A stretch of 64,000 bases of DNA from Aeromonas jandaei. Lineage in GTDB: Bacteria; Pseudomonadota; Gammaproteobacteria; Enterobacterales; Aeromonadaceae. The notes beneath the pieces are model-generated. The model ran no database searches and was not told the DNA's origin. It saw only the letters and a list, made by a program, of their open reading frames with translations. Of this stretch, positions 1 to 10,389 are shown piece by piece. The stretch is from NCBI RefSeq assembly GCF_037890695.1, contig NZ_CP149571.1, positions 3,812,001-3,876,000 of the forward strand. The letters are read 5' to 3'. Position numbers and translations under genes: made by a program. The stretch's first letter is position 1; every line of letters begins with the position of its first letter.

Positions 1-50
1 AGATGCAGGCCATCAGTGCCAAGCTGGTTCGACAGTCCGCGGCCAAGTAA
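1..50 (+). CDS. C-terminal end of a probable RND periplasmic adaptor (partial)
   Basis: The window opens inside a reading frame that ends with TAA at 48-50; the last residues read MQAISAKLVRQSAAK. Nothing in these residues is diagnostic. The gene stops nine bases before an HAE1-family RND pump gene on the same strand, the usual place of the membrane-fusion (AcrA/MexA-type) partner, so an adaptor is inferred from position alone. Confidence 0.5.
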   Translation, partial: MQAISAKLVRQSAAK

Positions 51-59
51 GGAGTTCGC

Positions 60-3000
60 ATGTTTTCCAAGTTCTTTATCGAACGCCCCATCTTCGCCAG
101 CGTGATTTCGATCATTATCGTGCTGGGCGGACTGGCGGCGATGCGATCGCTTCCCATCGAGCAGTACCCGCAGATCACCCCGCCGGTGGTCTCGGTGACC
201 GCCTTCTATCCGGGCGCTACCCCGGAGGTGATCTCCCAGACCGTTGCCGCGCCGCTTGAACAGCAGATCAACGGCGTGGAACAGATGATCTACATGCAGT
301 CGGGTTCTGCCTCCAACGGTCAGATGAACCTCAACGTCTACTTCGAGATCGGCACCGACCCGGATCAGGCCACCATCAACGTCAACAACCGGGTCTCGGC
401 CGCCATGGCCCAGCTGCCGGAAGAGGTGAAAAAGCAGGGGGTTACGGTCAAGAAGAAGTCCACCGCCATCCTGCAGGTGGTGACTTTGCAATCGCCAAAC
501 GGCTCGTTTGATACCACCTATCTCTCGAACTACGCCCTGCTCAACATCATCGACGAGCTCAAGCGGATTCCCGGCATCGGCGATACCACCTTGTTTGGCG
601 GTACCGACTACGCCATGCGTATCTGGCTGCGGCCGGATCGACTGGCCCAGCTCGAACTCACCCCGAGCGACGTGATCGGCGCCATTCGCGAGCAGAATAC
701 CCAGTTTGCGGCAGGCAAGATCGGTGCCCAGCCCACCTCGGCTCCGGTCGATTTTACTTACACGGTGCAGACCAAAGGGCGCCTTGAGGACGTCAAGGAG
801 TTCGAAAACATCATCGTTCGCTCCATGCCTGACGGCTCCAAGATCCGGGTGAAGGATGTGGCGCGGGTCGAGCTCGGCGGCAAGGATTACGACGTCCTGG
901 CCCGGGCCAACGGCAAACCGGCCATCGGTATCGCCACCTATCTGCAACCGGGCGCCAACGCCGTGGCGGTGGCCGGTGCGGTACACGACACCATGGAACG
1001 GCTCAAGGCCCGTTTCCCGCAGGATGTGGAGTACCAGATCCCCTACGACACCACCGAGTTCGTGAAGATCTCCATCGAGGAGGTGGTCTACACGCTGTTC
1101 GAGGCGATCGTGCTGGTGTTCGTGGTGGTCTATCTGTTCCTGCAGAACTTCCGCGCCACCCTGATCCCCTGCATCGCGGTGCCGGTATCGCTGATCGGTA
1201 CCTTCGCCGGCATGCTGGTGCTGGGCTTCTCCATCAACCTGCTCACCCTGTTCGGCATGGTGCTCGCCATCGGTATCGTGGTGGATGACGCCATCGTGGT
1301 GCTGGAGAACGTCGAGCGGATCATGCAGGAGAAGAAGTGTTCGCCCAAAGAGGCAGCTATTCTCGCCATGCAGGAGGTCTCCGGCCCGGTGGTCGCTATC
1401 GTGCTGGTGCTCTGCGCCGTATTCCTGCCGGTCGCCTTTATGGGCGGCATGACAGGGGTGATGTACAAACAGTTCGCCATCACGGTTGCCGTGTCGGTGG
1501 CCATCTCCGGTCTGGTGGCGCTGACCCTGTCACCGGCATTGTGCGCCGTGTTGCTCAAAGAGGGGCACCACAAACCGGCCCGTTTCTTCGTCTGGTTCAA
1601 CGACAAGTTTGATCAGCTGACCCGTGGCTATGTGCGTGGCGTGGCCTTCCTCAACCGTCGGGTGGCCGTGGCCTTTGGCATCATCGCCGTCCTGCTGCTC
1701 TCCATCTACGGCCTCTTCCTCAAGGTGCCGGGCGAGCTGGTCCCGAACGAAGATCAGGGTTACCTCATCTCCGCAGTGATGCTGCCGGATGCCGCCGCCA
1801 TGACCCGTACCCAGGCGGTCGCCAACCAGTTCGACAAGATCGCCATGGCCAACCCCAACGTGAAGGATGTCATCACCTTCTCGGGCTTTGACATCCTCTC
1901 CAGCGCCATCGTCAGCAACAGCGGCCTCACCTTCATTACCCTGAAGGACTGGAGCGAGCGCAAAGAGGCGGGAGCCGACTCCTTCTCGCTGGCCAAGACC
2001 CTGCAGGGGATGAGCCTGATGGGGCTGGCTGACGGCTTCGTCGCCTCCTTCAACCCGCCGCCCATTCAGGGGATGTCCACCACCGGCGGCCTTGAGGGAT
2101 ATCTGCAGAACCGCGGCTCAGGCAATGCCCAGGAGTTCTCGGCCGAAGTACAGCGCTTCCTCGAAGCGGCCAAGGAGCGCCCGGAGTTTGCCAGCGTAAC
2201 CACCACCTACCGCGCCAACGTGCCGCAGGTCTATCTCGACCTGGATCGGGAGAAAGCCAAGGCGCTGGGGCTGCCTATCAACGCGGTGTTCGACACCATG
2301 CAGGCCACCTTCGGTCAGGTCTATGTCAACGACTTCAACCAGTTCGGCCGCACCTACCGGGTACAGTTGCAGTCCGAGGCGGACTACCGCGCCAAGAAGA
2401 GCGACATTCGCAATGTCTATGTCCGCTCCAACAAGGGGGAGATGATCCCGCTGAGCAGTCTGGTCACGGTGCGTGACGCCACCGGCCCCGAGCTGGTCGA
2501 GCGCTTCAACATCTTCCAGGCGGCCAAGATCATGGCACAGCCGGCGCCGGGCTACAGCTCGGGTCAAGCCATCGCCGCGCTGGAAGAGGTGGCCAACAAC
2601 ACCCTTGGCAACGACGCCAAGCTGGAGTGGACCGGCTCCGCCTATCAGGAGAAAGCGGCGGCCGGCAGTGCAGGCATGGCCTTTGGCTTTGGCATCGTGA
2701 TGATCTTCCTCATTCTGGCCGCCCAGTATGAGCGCTGGAGCCTGCCCTTCGCGGTGATCACCGCGGTGCCGTTCGCCCTGTTTGGCGCCCTGCTGGCCAC
2801 CTGGCTGGTGGGTCTGACCAACAACGTCTACTTCCAGATCGGTCTGGTGACGCTGGTCGGGCTGGCGGCCAAGAACGCCATCCTGATCGTGGAGTTCGCG
2901 GTGATGAAGCACGAAGAGGGGATGAGCCTCATCGAGTCAGCACTGGAGGCGGCGCGGCTGCGTTTTCGCCCCATCGTCATGACCTCGCTCGCCTTTATCC

Positions 3001-3170
3001 TCGGCTGTGTACCGCTGGTCACCTCCAGTGGTGCCGGGGCGGCGAGCCGTCACGCCCTCGGCTGGCCGGTCATCGGCGGCATGCTGGCCGCGACCTTTAT
3101 CGCCATCTTCTTTATCCCGCTCTTCTTCCGCCTCATCATGCGAGGCTCGGAAAAAGGCGCGAAGCAGTAA
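60..3170 (+). CDS. RND multidrug efflux pump inner-membrane permease (HAE1 family)
   Basis: Proton-driven permease of a tripartite efflux pump exporting hydrophobic or amphiphilic compounds. The 1036 residues match the usual AcrB/MexB length. The N terminus (FFIERPIFA) is typical of the family, and the first transmembrane helix is followed by the porter-domain start ([11 protein letters not shown]). The transmembrane-helix-4 acidic pair ([13 protein letters not shown], near residue 408) and the helix-10 lysine ([13 protein letters not shown], near residue 936) of the proton relay are both present. The start ATG follows the preceding stop by nine bases with GGAG just upstream, so it is co-transcribed with the adaptor. 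No outer-membrane channel gene follows; a strong terminator does. The substrate cannot be read from the sequence. Confidence 0.95.
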   Translation: MFSKFFIERPIFASVISIIIVLGGLAAMRSLPIEQYPQITPPVVSVTAFYPGATPEVISQTVAAPLEQQINGVEQMIYMQSGSASNGQMNLNVYFEIGTDPDQATINVNNRVSAAMAQLPEEVKKQGVTVKKKSTAILQVVTLQSPNGSFDTTYLSNYALLNIIDELKRIPGIGDTTLFGGTDYAMRIWLRPDRLAQLELTPSDVIGAIREQNTQFAAGKIGAQPTSAPVDFTYTVQTKGRLEDVKEFENIIVRSMPDGSKIRVKDVARVELGGKDYDVLARANGKPAIGIATYLQPGANAVAVAGAVHDTMERLKARFPQDVEYQIPYDTTEFVKISIEEVVYTLFEAIVLVFVVVYLFLQNFRATLIPCIAVPVSLIGTFAGMLVLGFSINLLTLFGMVLAIGIVVDDAIVVLENVERIMQEKKCSPKEAAILAMQEVSGPVVAIVLVLCAVFLPVAFMGGMTGVMYKQFAITVAVSVAISGLVALTLSPALCAVLLKEGHHKPARFFVWFNDKFDQLTRGYVRGVAFLNRRVAVAFGIIAVLLLSIYGLFLKVPGELVPNEDQGYLISAVMLPDAAAMTRTQAVANQFDKIAMANPNVKDVITFSGFDILSSAIVSNSGLTFITLKDWSERKEAGADSFSLAKTLQGMSLMGLADGFVASFNPPPIQGMSTTGGLEGYLQNRGSGNAQEFSAEVQRFLEAAKERPEFASVTTTYRANVPQVYLDLDREKAKALGLPINAVFDTMQATFGQVYVNDFNQFGRTYRVQLQSEADYRAKKSDIRNVYVRSNKGEMIPLSSLVTVRDATGPELVERFNIFQAAKIMAQPAPGYSSGQAIAALEEVANNTLGNDAKLEWTGSAYQEKAAAGSAGMAFGFGIVMIFLILAAQYERWSLPFAVITAVPFALFGALLATWLVGLTNNVYFQIGLVTLVGLAAKNAILIVEFAVMKHEEGMSLIESALEAARLRFRPIVMTSLAFILGCVPLVTSSGAGAASRHALGWPVIGGMLAATFIAIFFIPLFFRLIMRGSEKGAKQ

Positions 3171-3202
3171 GGCTGAGCCTGTTGCCACGTTGATAACCCC
3201 TG

Positions 3203-3229
3203 CCCCCGCACCTGCGGGGGTATTTTTTA
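3203..3229 (+). terminator. Rho-independent terminator after RND pump
   Basis: An 8-bp GC-rich stem (CCCCCGCA / TGCGGGGG) with a two-base loop is followed by TATTTTTTAT. It closes the pump transcript before the copper locus. Confidence 0.9.
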
Positions 3230-3264
3230 TCTCTTCTTCCCCTCATGGAGCCTGTGAGCGCACC

Positions 3265-3295
3265 TTGACCTTATCCCTGTGGCAAGGTTTACAGT
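3265..3295 (+). promoter_or_regulatory. CueR/MerR-type promoter of the cus operon
   Basis: A -35 element TTGACC (3265-3270) and a -10 element TACAGT (3290-3295) are separated by 19 bp, the overlong spacer typical of promoters activated by MerR-family regulators. Inside the spacer lies the dyad ACCTT-N11-AAGGT (3268-3272 and 3284-3288), the arrangement of CueR operators at copA/cueO promoters. The first operon gene starts about 30 bases downstream of the -10. No regulator gene is present in the window, so a CueR-like protein acting in trans is inferred. Confidence 0.8.
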
Positions 3296-3325
3296 CCAAC
3301 CATCTGATCCAGAAGGATATCCAGT

Positions 3326-3826
3326 TTGTCACTCATCCAGCTTGCTGCAAGATTGCCCAGCGTTGCACTGGCCCGGCTATTGCTGGCGCTGCTGCTCGTG
3401 TGCAATCTGACTCTCTGCATCAGCTGGCATGCTGCTCCCCTCTCCTCCGAGACAACCCAAAACAGCCCCCTGCCGATGGTGATGTTCGATTCATCCATGG
3501 CGATGGCGGATGGCGAGATCTCTCATGCGATGGCCACCATGGCTCACCCGGGCGATGGCATGACCCTCTCCTGCCATCAGGGGGACGATGGGTCAGCCAT
3601 GGGCGATGAGTGCCAGATGCAAACTGGCGTCAATGCCCTCTCCTTTGGGGCGATGGCTCTGCTGGGTGTACTGGTCGCCCTGCTGATCTTCCCCCTGCTG
3701 CTTGGCAGCAACTTCGCAACGTCACTGCTTGATAACTGGTTGCGGGATCCCTTCCTGCGATCCCGCGGTACCCATCCCCCCTCCTGGCCACGCCGACACC
3801 TGATGTTGTCGGTGCTGCGCCACTAG
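3326..3826 (+). CDS. Hypothetical Met/His-rich membrane protein, first gene of cus operon
   Basis: I do not recognise a family with confidence. The 166-residue frame starts at a TTG preceded by AAGGA at good spacing. It shows a first hydrophobic segment (about residues 11-33, signal or anchor), a middle section rich in Met, His and Asp with two cysteines (LSCHQ near 82 and ECQM near 96), then a second hydrophobic segment (about 104-127) and a basic Arg/Pro/His tail. Met/His/Cys content and placement right behind a CueR-type promoter and ahead of cusBA suggest periplasmic or membrane copper handling. A DUF2946-like copper-associated protein is one possibility; no enzymatic motif is visible. 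Confidence 0.65.
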   Translation: MSLIQLAARLPSVALARLLLALLLVCNLTLCISWHAAPLSSETTQNSPLPMVMFDSSMAMADGEISHAMATMAHPGDGMTLSCHQGDDGSAMGDECQMQTGVNALSFGAMALLGVLVALLIFPLLLGSNFATSLLDNWLRDPFLRSRGTHPPSWPRRHLMLSVLRH

Positions 3827-4098
3827 AAAGATCTTCTCTTGCGGCAGCGGCAAGCCTCGGCTTGCCCGTTCTCTGCCGCCTTGCCTGACCCTGTGCCCCG
3901 GCCAAACCGGCCCGCTCGCAGGGAGCCGTGCGCGCTGATACAGCTGCGCCCCGTTTGCCGCCAATCCCTTGGGTGATGCCTTGTCCATCTCCCGTCCGGC
4001 GGCCTGCACAAGAGAAGAGATATGATGTCACTTGCCCCTGTTACCGGCCTTATCGCCGCTAAAAACCTTGCCACCCAGCCACTAAGTGGAGGTGTGCG

Positions 4099-5631
4099 AT
4101 GAGCCGGAAACTGCTGGTATCGGCCCTGCTGCTGGCCCTCGGCGCCGGTGGCGGCTACTGGGCCGCCAAACAGACCACCGCTGGCCCCGCGGCCAAGGAG
4201 AAGACGCCGCTCTACTGGGTCAACCCCATGGATCCGCGCGACAAGCGCGATGCCCCCGCCAAGGACAACATGGGGATGGACTTTATCCCCGTCTATGAGG
4301 AAAAACAGGGCGGCTCACCGGGCACCGTCACCATCAGCCCAGAGATCCAGCAGAACCTGGGGGTGCGGCTCGCCAAGGTGGAGAAGCTCCCCATCCACCA
4401 GCAGATCGAGACGGTGGGCTACGTCGGCTATGACGAGGACAAGCTGGAAGCCGTCAACGCCCGCATGGCGGGCTGGATCCGCACCCTCGCCATCAAGAGC
4501 GAGGGGCAGCAGGTGAGCAAGGGGAGCCTGATTTACGAGCTCTACGCCCCGGATCTGGTCAACGCCCAGCACGAGTATCTGCTCGCCCTCAATACCGCCA
4601 ACCCGCTGCTGCTGCGTGCCGCCGAGGGCAAGCTCAAATCCCTGCAGGTGCCGGCGGATCAGATAGCGGCCCTCAAGCGCAGCCGCCAGGTGCAGGAGAC
4701 GGTGCGCATCTATGCCCCCAGCAGCGGCTATGTCTCCGAGCTGAAAGTGCGCGAAGGCCAGTATGTGGAGCCTGCCGCAGCGCTCTTTAACATCAGCACC
4801 CTCAAGCAGGTGTGGGTGAGCGCCGAGGTGTTCGAACGCCAGGCGGCCCAGCTGAAGGTGGGGGATCCGGTCACCATGACCCTGGATTACGCCCCCGGCC
4901 GCCACTGGCAGGGTCGGGTCGATTACCTCTACCCGACCCTGGATGCCACCACCCGGACTCTCAAGGTGCGGCTGCGCTTTGCCAACCCGGACGAGTTCCT
5001 GAAACCCAATATGTTCGCCAAGGTGACGATTCAGGCGGGCAAGGGAGAGCCGCAATTGGTCGCGCCGAGCGAAGCGGTGATCCGCACCGGCAGCCAGGAT
5101 CGGCTGGTGCTGGCGCTGGGGGATGGCAGCTTCAAGTCGGTCGCTGTCACTCTGGGCCCCCAGTTTGGCGACAAGGTCGCCATCAAGGCAGGGGTAGAGG
5201 CTGGGGATAACATCGTCAGCTCTGCCCAGTTCCTGCTCGACTCCGAATCGGCCATCGATTCCGACTTCCAGCGCATGACGGCGGTGCGCCCCGCCCAGGT
5301 GTGGACCCAGGGCGAGGTTGAAAGCATCGATCTGGCCAACCGCACCCTGATGGTCTCCCACCAGCCCATCCCCGAGTGGCAGTGGCCCGCCATGGAGATG
5401 GAGTTCACCGTCGCCGAAGGGGTCGATATCAGCAAGCTGGCCGAGGGGCAGACCCTGCATCTGCAGGTGATGCAGGAGGGGGATGAGTACCGCATCACCA
5501 CCATCCATCAGGAGAAGGCATCCGCTACTGACGGCGGCGCCAAGCCTGCGGCAGATGAGATGGGCAAGATGGAAGGCATGGACCATAGCCAGCATCAGAT
5601 GACGATGCCCGAGATGGAGAAGAAGTCATGA
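4099..5631 (+). CDS. cusB: Cu(I)/Ag(I) efflux periplasmic adaptor CusB with C-terminal CusF-like domain
   Basis: Periplasmic adaptor linking the CusA permease to an outer-membrane channel. An N-terminal membrane segment (residues 4-20) is followed by the heavy-metal-binding motif with M44, M58 and M60 (NPMDP...NMGMDF), matching the three-methionine Cu(I) site of E. coli CusB. Barrel-sandwich, hairpin and beta-barrel regions follow to about residue 390. The protein is about 100 residues longer than E. coli CusB because a CusF-like domain is fused at the C terminus, with H421, W429, M432 and M434 aligned to the CusF copper ligands, and then a Met/His tail (HSQHQMTMPEM). ATG at 4099 follows GGAGG. 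It precedes cusA by 76 bases. Confidence 0.93.
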   Translation: MSRKLLVSALLLALGAGGGYWAAKQTTAGPAAKEKTPLYWVNPMDPRDKRDAPAKDNMGMDFIPVYEEKQGGSPGTVTISPEIQQNLGVRLAKVEKLPIHQQIETVGYVGYDEDKLEAVNARMAGWIRTLAIKSEGQQVSKGSLIYELYAPDLVNAQHEYLLALNTANPLLLRAAEGKLKSLQVPADQIAALKRSRQVQETVRIYAPSSGYVSELKVREGQYVEPAAALFNISTLKQVWVSAEVFERQAAQLKVGDPVTMTLDYAPGRHWQGRVDYLYPTLDATTRTLKVRLRFANPDEFLKPNMFAKVTIQAGKGEPQLVAPSEAVIRTGSQDRLVLALGDGSFKSVAVTLGPQFGDKVAIKAGVEAGDNIVSSAQFLLDSESAIDSDFQRMTAVRPAQVWTQGEVESIDLANRTLMVSHQPIPEWQWPAMEMEFTVAEGVDISKLAEGQTLHLQVMQEGDEYRITTIHQEKASATDGGAKPAADEMGKMEGMDHSQHQMTMPEMEKKS

Positions 5632-5707
5632 TCCCGTCGATCTCTTGCCGCTTTACTAGCAACCCTGTCCTGCCGTTCACGCCACGCCAAGAGGGAGGAG
5701 CCAGATC

Positions 5708-8700
5708 ATGATCCCTGCCATCATTCGCTGGTCCATCGGCAACCGCTTTCTGGTGCTGCTCTTGACCCTCATGCTCACCGCCTGGGGGCTCTGGTCGGTC
5801 AAACAGACCCCGGTGGACGCCCTGCCGGATCTTTCCGACGTGCAGGTGATCATCAAGACCTCCTACCCGGGCCAGGCTCCGCAGGTGGTAGAGGATCAGG
5901 TGACCTACCCGCTCACCACCGCCATGCTGGCGGTGCCGGGGGCAACCACGGTGCGCGGCTACTCCTTCTTCGGCGACTCCTTCGTCTATGTGCTGTTTGA
6001 CGACAACACCGACCTCTACTGGGCCCGCGCCCGGGTGCTGGAGTACCTAAGCCAGGTTGCGCCCAACCTGCCCGCCTCTGCCCGACCCCAACTCGGCCCC
6101 GATGCCACCGGGGTGGGCTGGATCTATCAGTACGCGCTGGTAGACAAAACCGGCAAGCATGACCTCAGCCAGCTCACCTCGCTGCAGAACTGGTTCCTCA
6201 AGTACGAGTTGCAGACGGTGGAGGGGGTCTCCGAGGTCGCCACCGTGGGCGGCATGGTGCGCCAGTATCAGGTGCGGGTCGATCCGGACAAGCTGCGCGC
6301 CTACGGCATCCCGCTCTCCCTTATCGAGACCGCCATCAAACAGGGCAATCAGGAGACCGGCGCCTCCGTCATCGAGATGGCGGAAGCGGAGTACATGGTG
6401 CGCTCCAACGGCTATCTGAAAAGCGTCGAGGATCTGAAGCAGATCCCGCTCGGTACCACTGTGCGCGGCGCCCCGCTGCTGCTGGGTGACGTGGCGGATG
6501 TGGTCACCGGCCCCCAGAGCCGGCGCGGCCTGGCCGAGCTCAACGGTGAAGGGGAAGTGGTGGGCGGCATCATCGTCATGCGCTACGGCGAGAATGCCCA
6601 GCACACCATCGACGGGGTCAAGGCGCGGCTCGCCCAGCTGAAGAGCAGCCTGCCGGAAGGAGTAGAGATCGTCACCGTCTACGATCGCTCCGACCTTATC
6701 CAGCGCGCCATCGACAACCTCTCCGGCAAGCTGGTGGAGGAGTTCGCGGTGGTGGTGCTGGTCTGCCTCGCCTTCCTGTTCCACCTGCGCTCATCCCTGG
6801 TGGTGGTCATCTCCCTCCCTATTGCGATTTTGACCGCCTTTATCGTGATGCACCTGCAGGGGATCAACGCCAACATCATGTCGCTCGGCGGCATCGCCAT
6901 CGCCATCGGCGCCATGGTGGATGGCGCCATCGTGATGATCGAGAACGTCCACAAGCACATGGAGCGGGAGACGCTCACCGACAAGAACCGCTGGCGTATC
7001 ATCACCGAGGCGAGCATAGAAGTGGGGCCCGCCATCTTCTTCTCCCTACTCATCATCACCATCAGCTTCCTGCCGGTGTTCGCGCTGGAGGCGCAGGAGG
7101 GGCGGATGTTCCACCCGCTCGCCTACACCAAAACTTACGCCATGGCGGCGGCGGCCGGGCTCGCCATCACCCTGGTGCCGGTGATCATGGGTTACTTCAT
7201 CCGTGGCAAGGTGCTGGCGGAGCAGGCCAATCCGCTGAACCGCTGGCTGAGTCAATGCTATGTACCGCTGCTCAAGGCCGTGCTGGCCCGTCCGAAAACC
7301 ACTCTGGCTGTCGCCGCCGTGGTGACGGTGGTGGGCTTCTGGCCGCTCAAGTATCTGGGCTCCGAGTTCATACCGCCGCTCGATGAGGGGGATATCATGT
7401 ATATGCCCACCACCGCGGCCAATATCTCGGTGGGCAAGGCGCGGGAGATTTTGCAGCAAACCGACAAGCTCATTCGCACCGTGCCCGAGGTGCAGAACGT
7501 GTTTGGCAAGGCGGGGCGCGCCGAATCGGCCACCGACCCCGCCGATCTGGTGATGATGGAGACCAGCATCCAGCTCAAGCCCCGCGATCAGTGGCGCCCC
7601 GGCATGACCCCGGAGAAGCTGAAAGAGGAGCTCGACTCCCTCATCCGTTTCCCCGGCCTCACCAACGCCTGGGTGCCCCCCATCAAGACCCGCATCGACA
7701 TGTTGGCCACCGGCATCAAAACCCCAGTGGGCATCAAGATAGCGGGGCCGGATCTCAAGGTGATCCAGCAGCTCGGCCAGCAGCTGGAGCAGATCGTCGG
7801 CAAGGTGGAGGGCGCCTCATCGGTCTACGCCGAGCGGGTGGCGGGCGGCCGTTACGTCAAGGTGGACATCGACCGGCTCAAGGCGGCCCGCTACGGCCTC
7901 AATATCGCCGACGTGCAGGCGGTGCTCGCCACTGCGGTGGGTGGCATGGAGGTGGGCCAGACCATCGAGGGGCGCGAGCGCTACCCCATCAACCTGCGCT
8001 ACCCCCAGAGCTATCGCGATTCAGTGGCGAGCCTCGAGCTGCTGCCGGTGGTGACTCCAAGTGGCGCACGCATCGCGCTGGCGGATGTGGCGCGGGTCTA
8101 TATCAGCGACGAGGCCCCCATGCTGCGCAGTGAAAATGCGCGCCTCAACGGCTGGGTCTACGTCGATATTCGCGGCCGCGATATCGGATCCTTCGTCGAT
8201 GAAGCCAAGGCTGAGGTGGGCAAGCAGCTGGTGCTGCCGGCGGGCTACGCCCTCACCTGGTCCGGCCAATACGAATACATGGAGCGGGCCAAGGCGCGCC
8301 TCGCCTATGTAGTGCCATTAACCGTCGCCATTATCGTGCTGCTGCTCTATCTGGCGTTTCGCCGCGTTCAGGAGGTGCTGCTCATTCTCACCACTTTGCC
8401 GTTGGCGGTGGTGGGCGGGATCTGTACCCTCTGGCTGCTCGACTTCAACCTCTCGGTGGCAGTCGGGGTAGGCTTTATCGCCCTGGCCGGGGTGGCGGTA
8501 GAGACCGGCGTCCTGATGCTGGTCTACCTCAACCACGCCTGGGATGAGCTCGTCGCCAGCGGCAAGCCGGACAAGGCGGGCCTGCACCGGGCGGTGATCC
8601 ACGGCGCCGCCCTGCGCCTGCGTCCCAAGATGATGACGGTGGTGACCATCATCGCCGGCCTCTTGCCCATCATGTGGAGCCACGGCACCGGCTCCGAGGT

Positions 8701-8848
8701 GATGCAGCGCATCGCCGCCCCCATGATTGGCGGCATGGTGAGCGCGCTGGTGCTGACCCTGCTGGTGCTGCCTGCCGCCTACTACCTGTGGCGCAGCCGA
8801 AGCCTGCAGCAGCTGATCACCGGGGATCAGCAGGGGTCATCACTCTGA
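5708..8848 (+). CDS. cusA: Cu(I)/Ag(I) efflux RND permease CusA (HME family)
   Basis: Heavy-metal RND permease moving Cu(I)/Ag(I) from the cytoplasm or periplasm into the CusB channel using the proton gradient. Its 1046 residues match the family length. The three periplasmic methionines of the CusA metal site are conserved in context and spacing: M566 (YMPTT), M616 ([10 protein letters not shown]) and M665 (RIDMLATG). The helix-4 motif [15 protein letters not shown] (near 403) and the helix-10 segment [10 protein letters not shown] (near 929) fit the HME subgroup. GGAGGAG precedes the ATG. It lies between cusB and cusF in one transcription unit. Confidence 0.96.
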   Translation: MIPAIIRWSIGNRFLVLLLTLMLTAWGLWSVKQTPVDALPDLSDVQVIIKTSYPGQAPQVVEDQVTYPLTTAMLAVPGATTVRGYSFFGDSFVYVLFDDNTDLYWARARVLEYLSQVAPNLPASARPQLGPDATGVGWIYQYALVDKTGKHDLSQLTSLQNWFLKYELQTVEGVSEVATVGGMVRQYQVRVDPDKLRAYGIPLSLIETAIKQGNQETGASVIEMAEAEYMVRSNGYLKSVEDLKQIPLGTTVRGAPLLLGDVADVVTGPQSRRGLAELNGEGEVVGGIIVMRYGENAQHTIDGVKARLAQLKSSLPEGVEIVTVYDRSDLIQRAIDNLSGKLVEEFAVVVLVCLAFLFHLRSSLVVVISLPIAILTAFIVMHLQGINANIMSLGGIAIAIGAMVDGAIVMIENVHKHMERETLTDKNRWRIITEASIEVGPAIFFSLLIITISFLPVFALEAQEGRMFHPLAYTKTYAMAAAAGLAITLVPVIMGYFIRGKVLAEQANPLNRWLSQCYVPLLKAVLARPKTTLAVAAVVTVVGFWPLKYLGSEFIPPLDEGDIMYMPTTAANISVGKAREILQQTDKLIRTVPEVQNVFGKAGRAESATDPADLVMMETSIQLKPRDQWRPGMTPEKLKEELDSLIRFPGLTNAWVPPIKTRIDMLATGIKTPVGIKIAGPDLKVIQQLGQQLEQIVGKVEGASSVYAERVAGGRYVKVDIDRLKAARYGLNIADVQAVLATAVGGMEVGQTIEGRERYPINLRYPQSYRDSVASLELLPVVTPSGARIALADVARVYISDEAPMLRSENARLNGWVYVDIRGRDIGSFVDEAKAEVGKQLVLPAGYALTWSGQYEYMERAKARLAYVVPLTVAIIVLLLYLAFRRVQEVLLILTTLPLAVVGGICTLWLLDFNLSVAVGVGFIALAGVAVETGVLMLVYLNHAWDELVASGKPDKAGLHRAVIHGAALRLRPKMMTVVTIIAGLLPIMWSHGTGSEVMQRIAAPMIGGMVSALVLTLLVLPAAYYLWRSRSLQQLITGDQQGSSL

Positions 8849-8919
8849 TGAACCGACCATTTTCAAGCGGACAAACAGCAACCCCGTTGCAACTCCATAA
8901 GCTAAACAAGGAAACCAGG

Positions 8920-9282
8920 ATGAACTACAAGACGCTGACACTGACCCTGCTGATGGGCCTCGCTACCCACACCAGCCTGCAGGCTGCCGAGATGATGAGC
9001 CATCAGGGCCACGACATGAGCCAGATGGGGCAAACGGAAGGCATGGGCAAGATGGGCGATATGATGATGACCAAGGGGGTCATCAGCCGCATCGACGCCC
9101 CTAATGGAAAGATCGGCATCAAACACGAGGCGATCGACAACCTCAAGATGCCCGCCATGACCATGGTGTTTCGGGTGGCAGATCCGGCCCTGCTCAAGGA
9201 TCTGAAGGTGGGGGATGCGGTGCGTTTTCACGCCGAGAACCCGGGCGGCAAACTCACCATCACCCAGATCCAGCCGCAGTAA
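8920..9282 (+). CDS. cusF: Periplasmic Cu/Ag-binding chaperone CusF-like
   Basis: Small periplasmic metallochaperone expected to pass Cu(I)/Ag(I) to CusB. An open frame extends further upstream inside cusA, but the ATG at 8920 has AAGGAAACCAGG before it and starts a clean signal peptide (residues 1-22, cleavage after LQA). A Met/His-rich segment (residues 24-50) precedes the OB-fold CusF domain. Ligand positions read H69, M77, M80 and M82: the tryptophan that caps copper in E. coli CusF is replaced by Met here, whereas the CusF domain fused to CusB keeps Trp. It ends the operon before a terminator. Confidence 0.9.
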   Translation: MNYKTLTLTLLMGLATHTSLQAAEMMSHQGHDMSQMGQTEGMGKMGDMMMTKGVISRIDAPNGKIGIKHEAIDNLKMPAMTMVFRVADPALLKDLKVGDAVRFHAENPGGKLTITQIQPQ

Positions 9283-9316
9283 ACACCCGGCTCGCTCCGG
9301 GCCGCGCGGATAAGCA

Positions 9317-9346
9317 AAGAGGGAGGCATCGGCCTCCCTCTTCTCT
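9317..9346. terminator. Terminator between convergent cus and iron-uptake operons
   Basis: The inverted repeat AGAGGGAGGC / GCCTCCCTCT with an ATCG loop is followed by TTCTCTT on the + strand. On the reverse strand it is followed by TTTGCTT, so it probably serves both convergent units, weakly in the second direction. Confidence 0.7.
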
Positions 9347-9386
9347 TGGTCAACTTTTTGGTCAACCCCAGCGGTGCGATGTCAGC

Positions 9387-10307
9387 TCAGCTGCGGGTTG
9401 CCAGCAACTGCTCCACATCTGCAATTACCTGCAATGCCGCCTGCGGGCCACCGCTGGAGGTCCAGAGCGACCCGTCCACAGCGCCAAAGCGCTTGGCCTT
9501 GATCACCGGCAGCTGCTGGAACGCCGGGGTCTGCTCCGCCTGACGCATGGCATCCACCGCATCGCCGGTAGCGCTCAGGGTACCGATCACCAGCCAGTCG
9601 GCATCCAGCAGGTTGAGGGACTCCAGACTCAGCGCCGGTGAGTGGGGTGCGCCACTACCCTGCTGCTTGCTTGGGCGTACCAGCCCCATCGACTCCACCA
9701 CGCTGCTGGCAAAGGTGCCCTGATACATGAAGCTCGGCCCCTTGGGGTTCCAGCGCACTATGCTGATGCTCTCCCCCTGATGGTCTGCCAGCTTGCTGCG
9801 CGCCTCTGCCAGCCGCTCTTCATAACGCTTGAGGAAGGCCTCCCCCTCCTTGTCGCGGTTGAGGGTATGTGCGGTGCGACGGAACATATCCTGCCACGGC
9901 TCGCCCCACTTGCCGGTGACCACGGTCGGCGCAATTTCACCAAGCAGGGTCAGCAGCTCGGGACGGGTCTGGCCGGTCAGGATAAGGTCGGGCTCCAGCG
10001 CAATCAGCGACTCCAGATTGGGGCTGTCGAGATCGCCGATCACCTTGATGTCGCTGACCCCTTTCTCCAGCAGGTAACGTGGCATGGTGGGCTGGCCGCG
10101 ACCATTGACGGCACCGATGGGGGTCAGCCCCAGGGTCAGGGCGCTGTCGAGATCGAACTCGCTCAAGGTCACCACTCGCAGTGGCTTGACCGGCACCTGT
10201 ACCTTCTGGCCAAACGCATCGGTCACTTCACGCATCTCCTGCGCCTGAACCAGCGGCGCGGCCAGCATCAGGATGGCTGTTGCCAGGGCGGCAAAATGCT
10301 TCATCAT
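9387..10307 (-). CDS. Ferric-siderophore ABC transporter substrate-binding protein
   Basis: Periplasmic binding protein of the FhuD/FecB (TroA-like) fold that delivers a ferric chelate to the two FecCD permeases upstream. The frame is open back to 10481, but ATG-ATG at 10307/10304 is preceded by AGGAG and begins a standard signal peptide (MMKHFAALATAILML...AQA), so I place the start there (306 residues). The mature part starts REVTDAFGQKVQVPVKPLRVVTL, typical of the family, with LEPDLILTG later. It is last in a reverse-strand operon, 82 bases after the ATPase gene. The exact siderophore is unknown. Confidence 0.9.
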   Translation of the reverse strand: MMKHFAALATAILMLAAPLVQAQEMREVTDAFGQKVQVPVKPLRVVTLSEFDLDSALTLGLTPIGAVNGRGQPTMPRYLLEKGVSDIKVIGDLDSPNLESLIALEPDLILTGQTRPELLTLLGEIAPTVVTGKWGEPWQDMFRRTAHTLNRDKEGEAFLKRYEERLAEARSKLADHQGESISIVRWNPKGPSFMYQGTFASSVVESMGLVRPSKQQGSGAPHSPALSLESLNLLDADWLVIGTLSATGDAVDAMRQAEQTPAFQQLPVIKAKRFGAVDGSLWTSSGGPQAALQVIADVEQLLATRS

Positions 10308-10389
10308 CTCACTCCTGTGTTGTGCTGCTTGCATGCAAGTCAGCGGTGGGAAGGTTCGCGAAACAGGCCGATGCCGGTTTCGCTCAATC

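Noticed and set aside
4315..5595. A 426-codon reverse-strand frame inside cusB
   Set aside because: It is a His/Leu/Gly-rich antisense frame of a GC-rich gene and lacks any domain; cusB on the other strand is certain.
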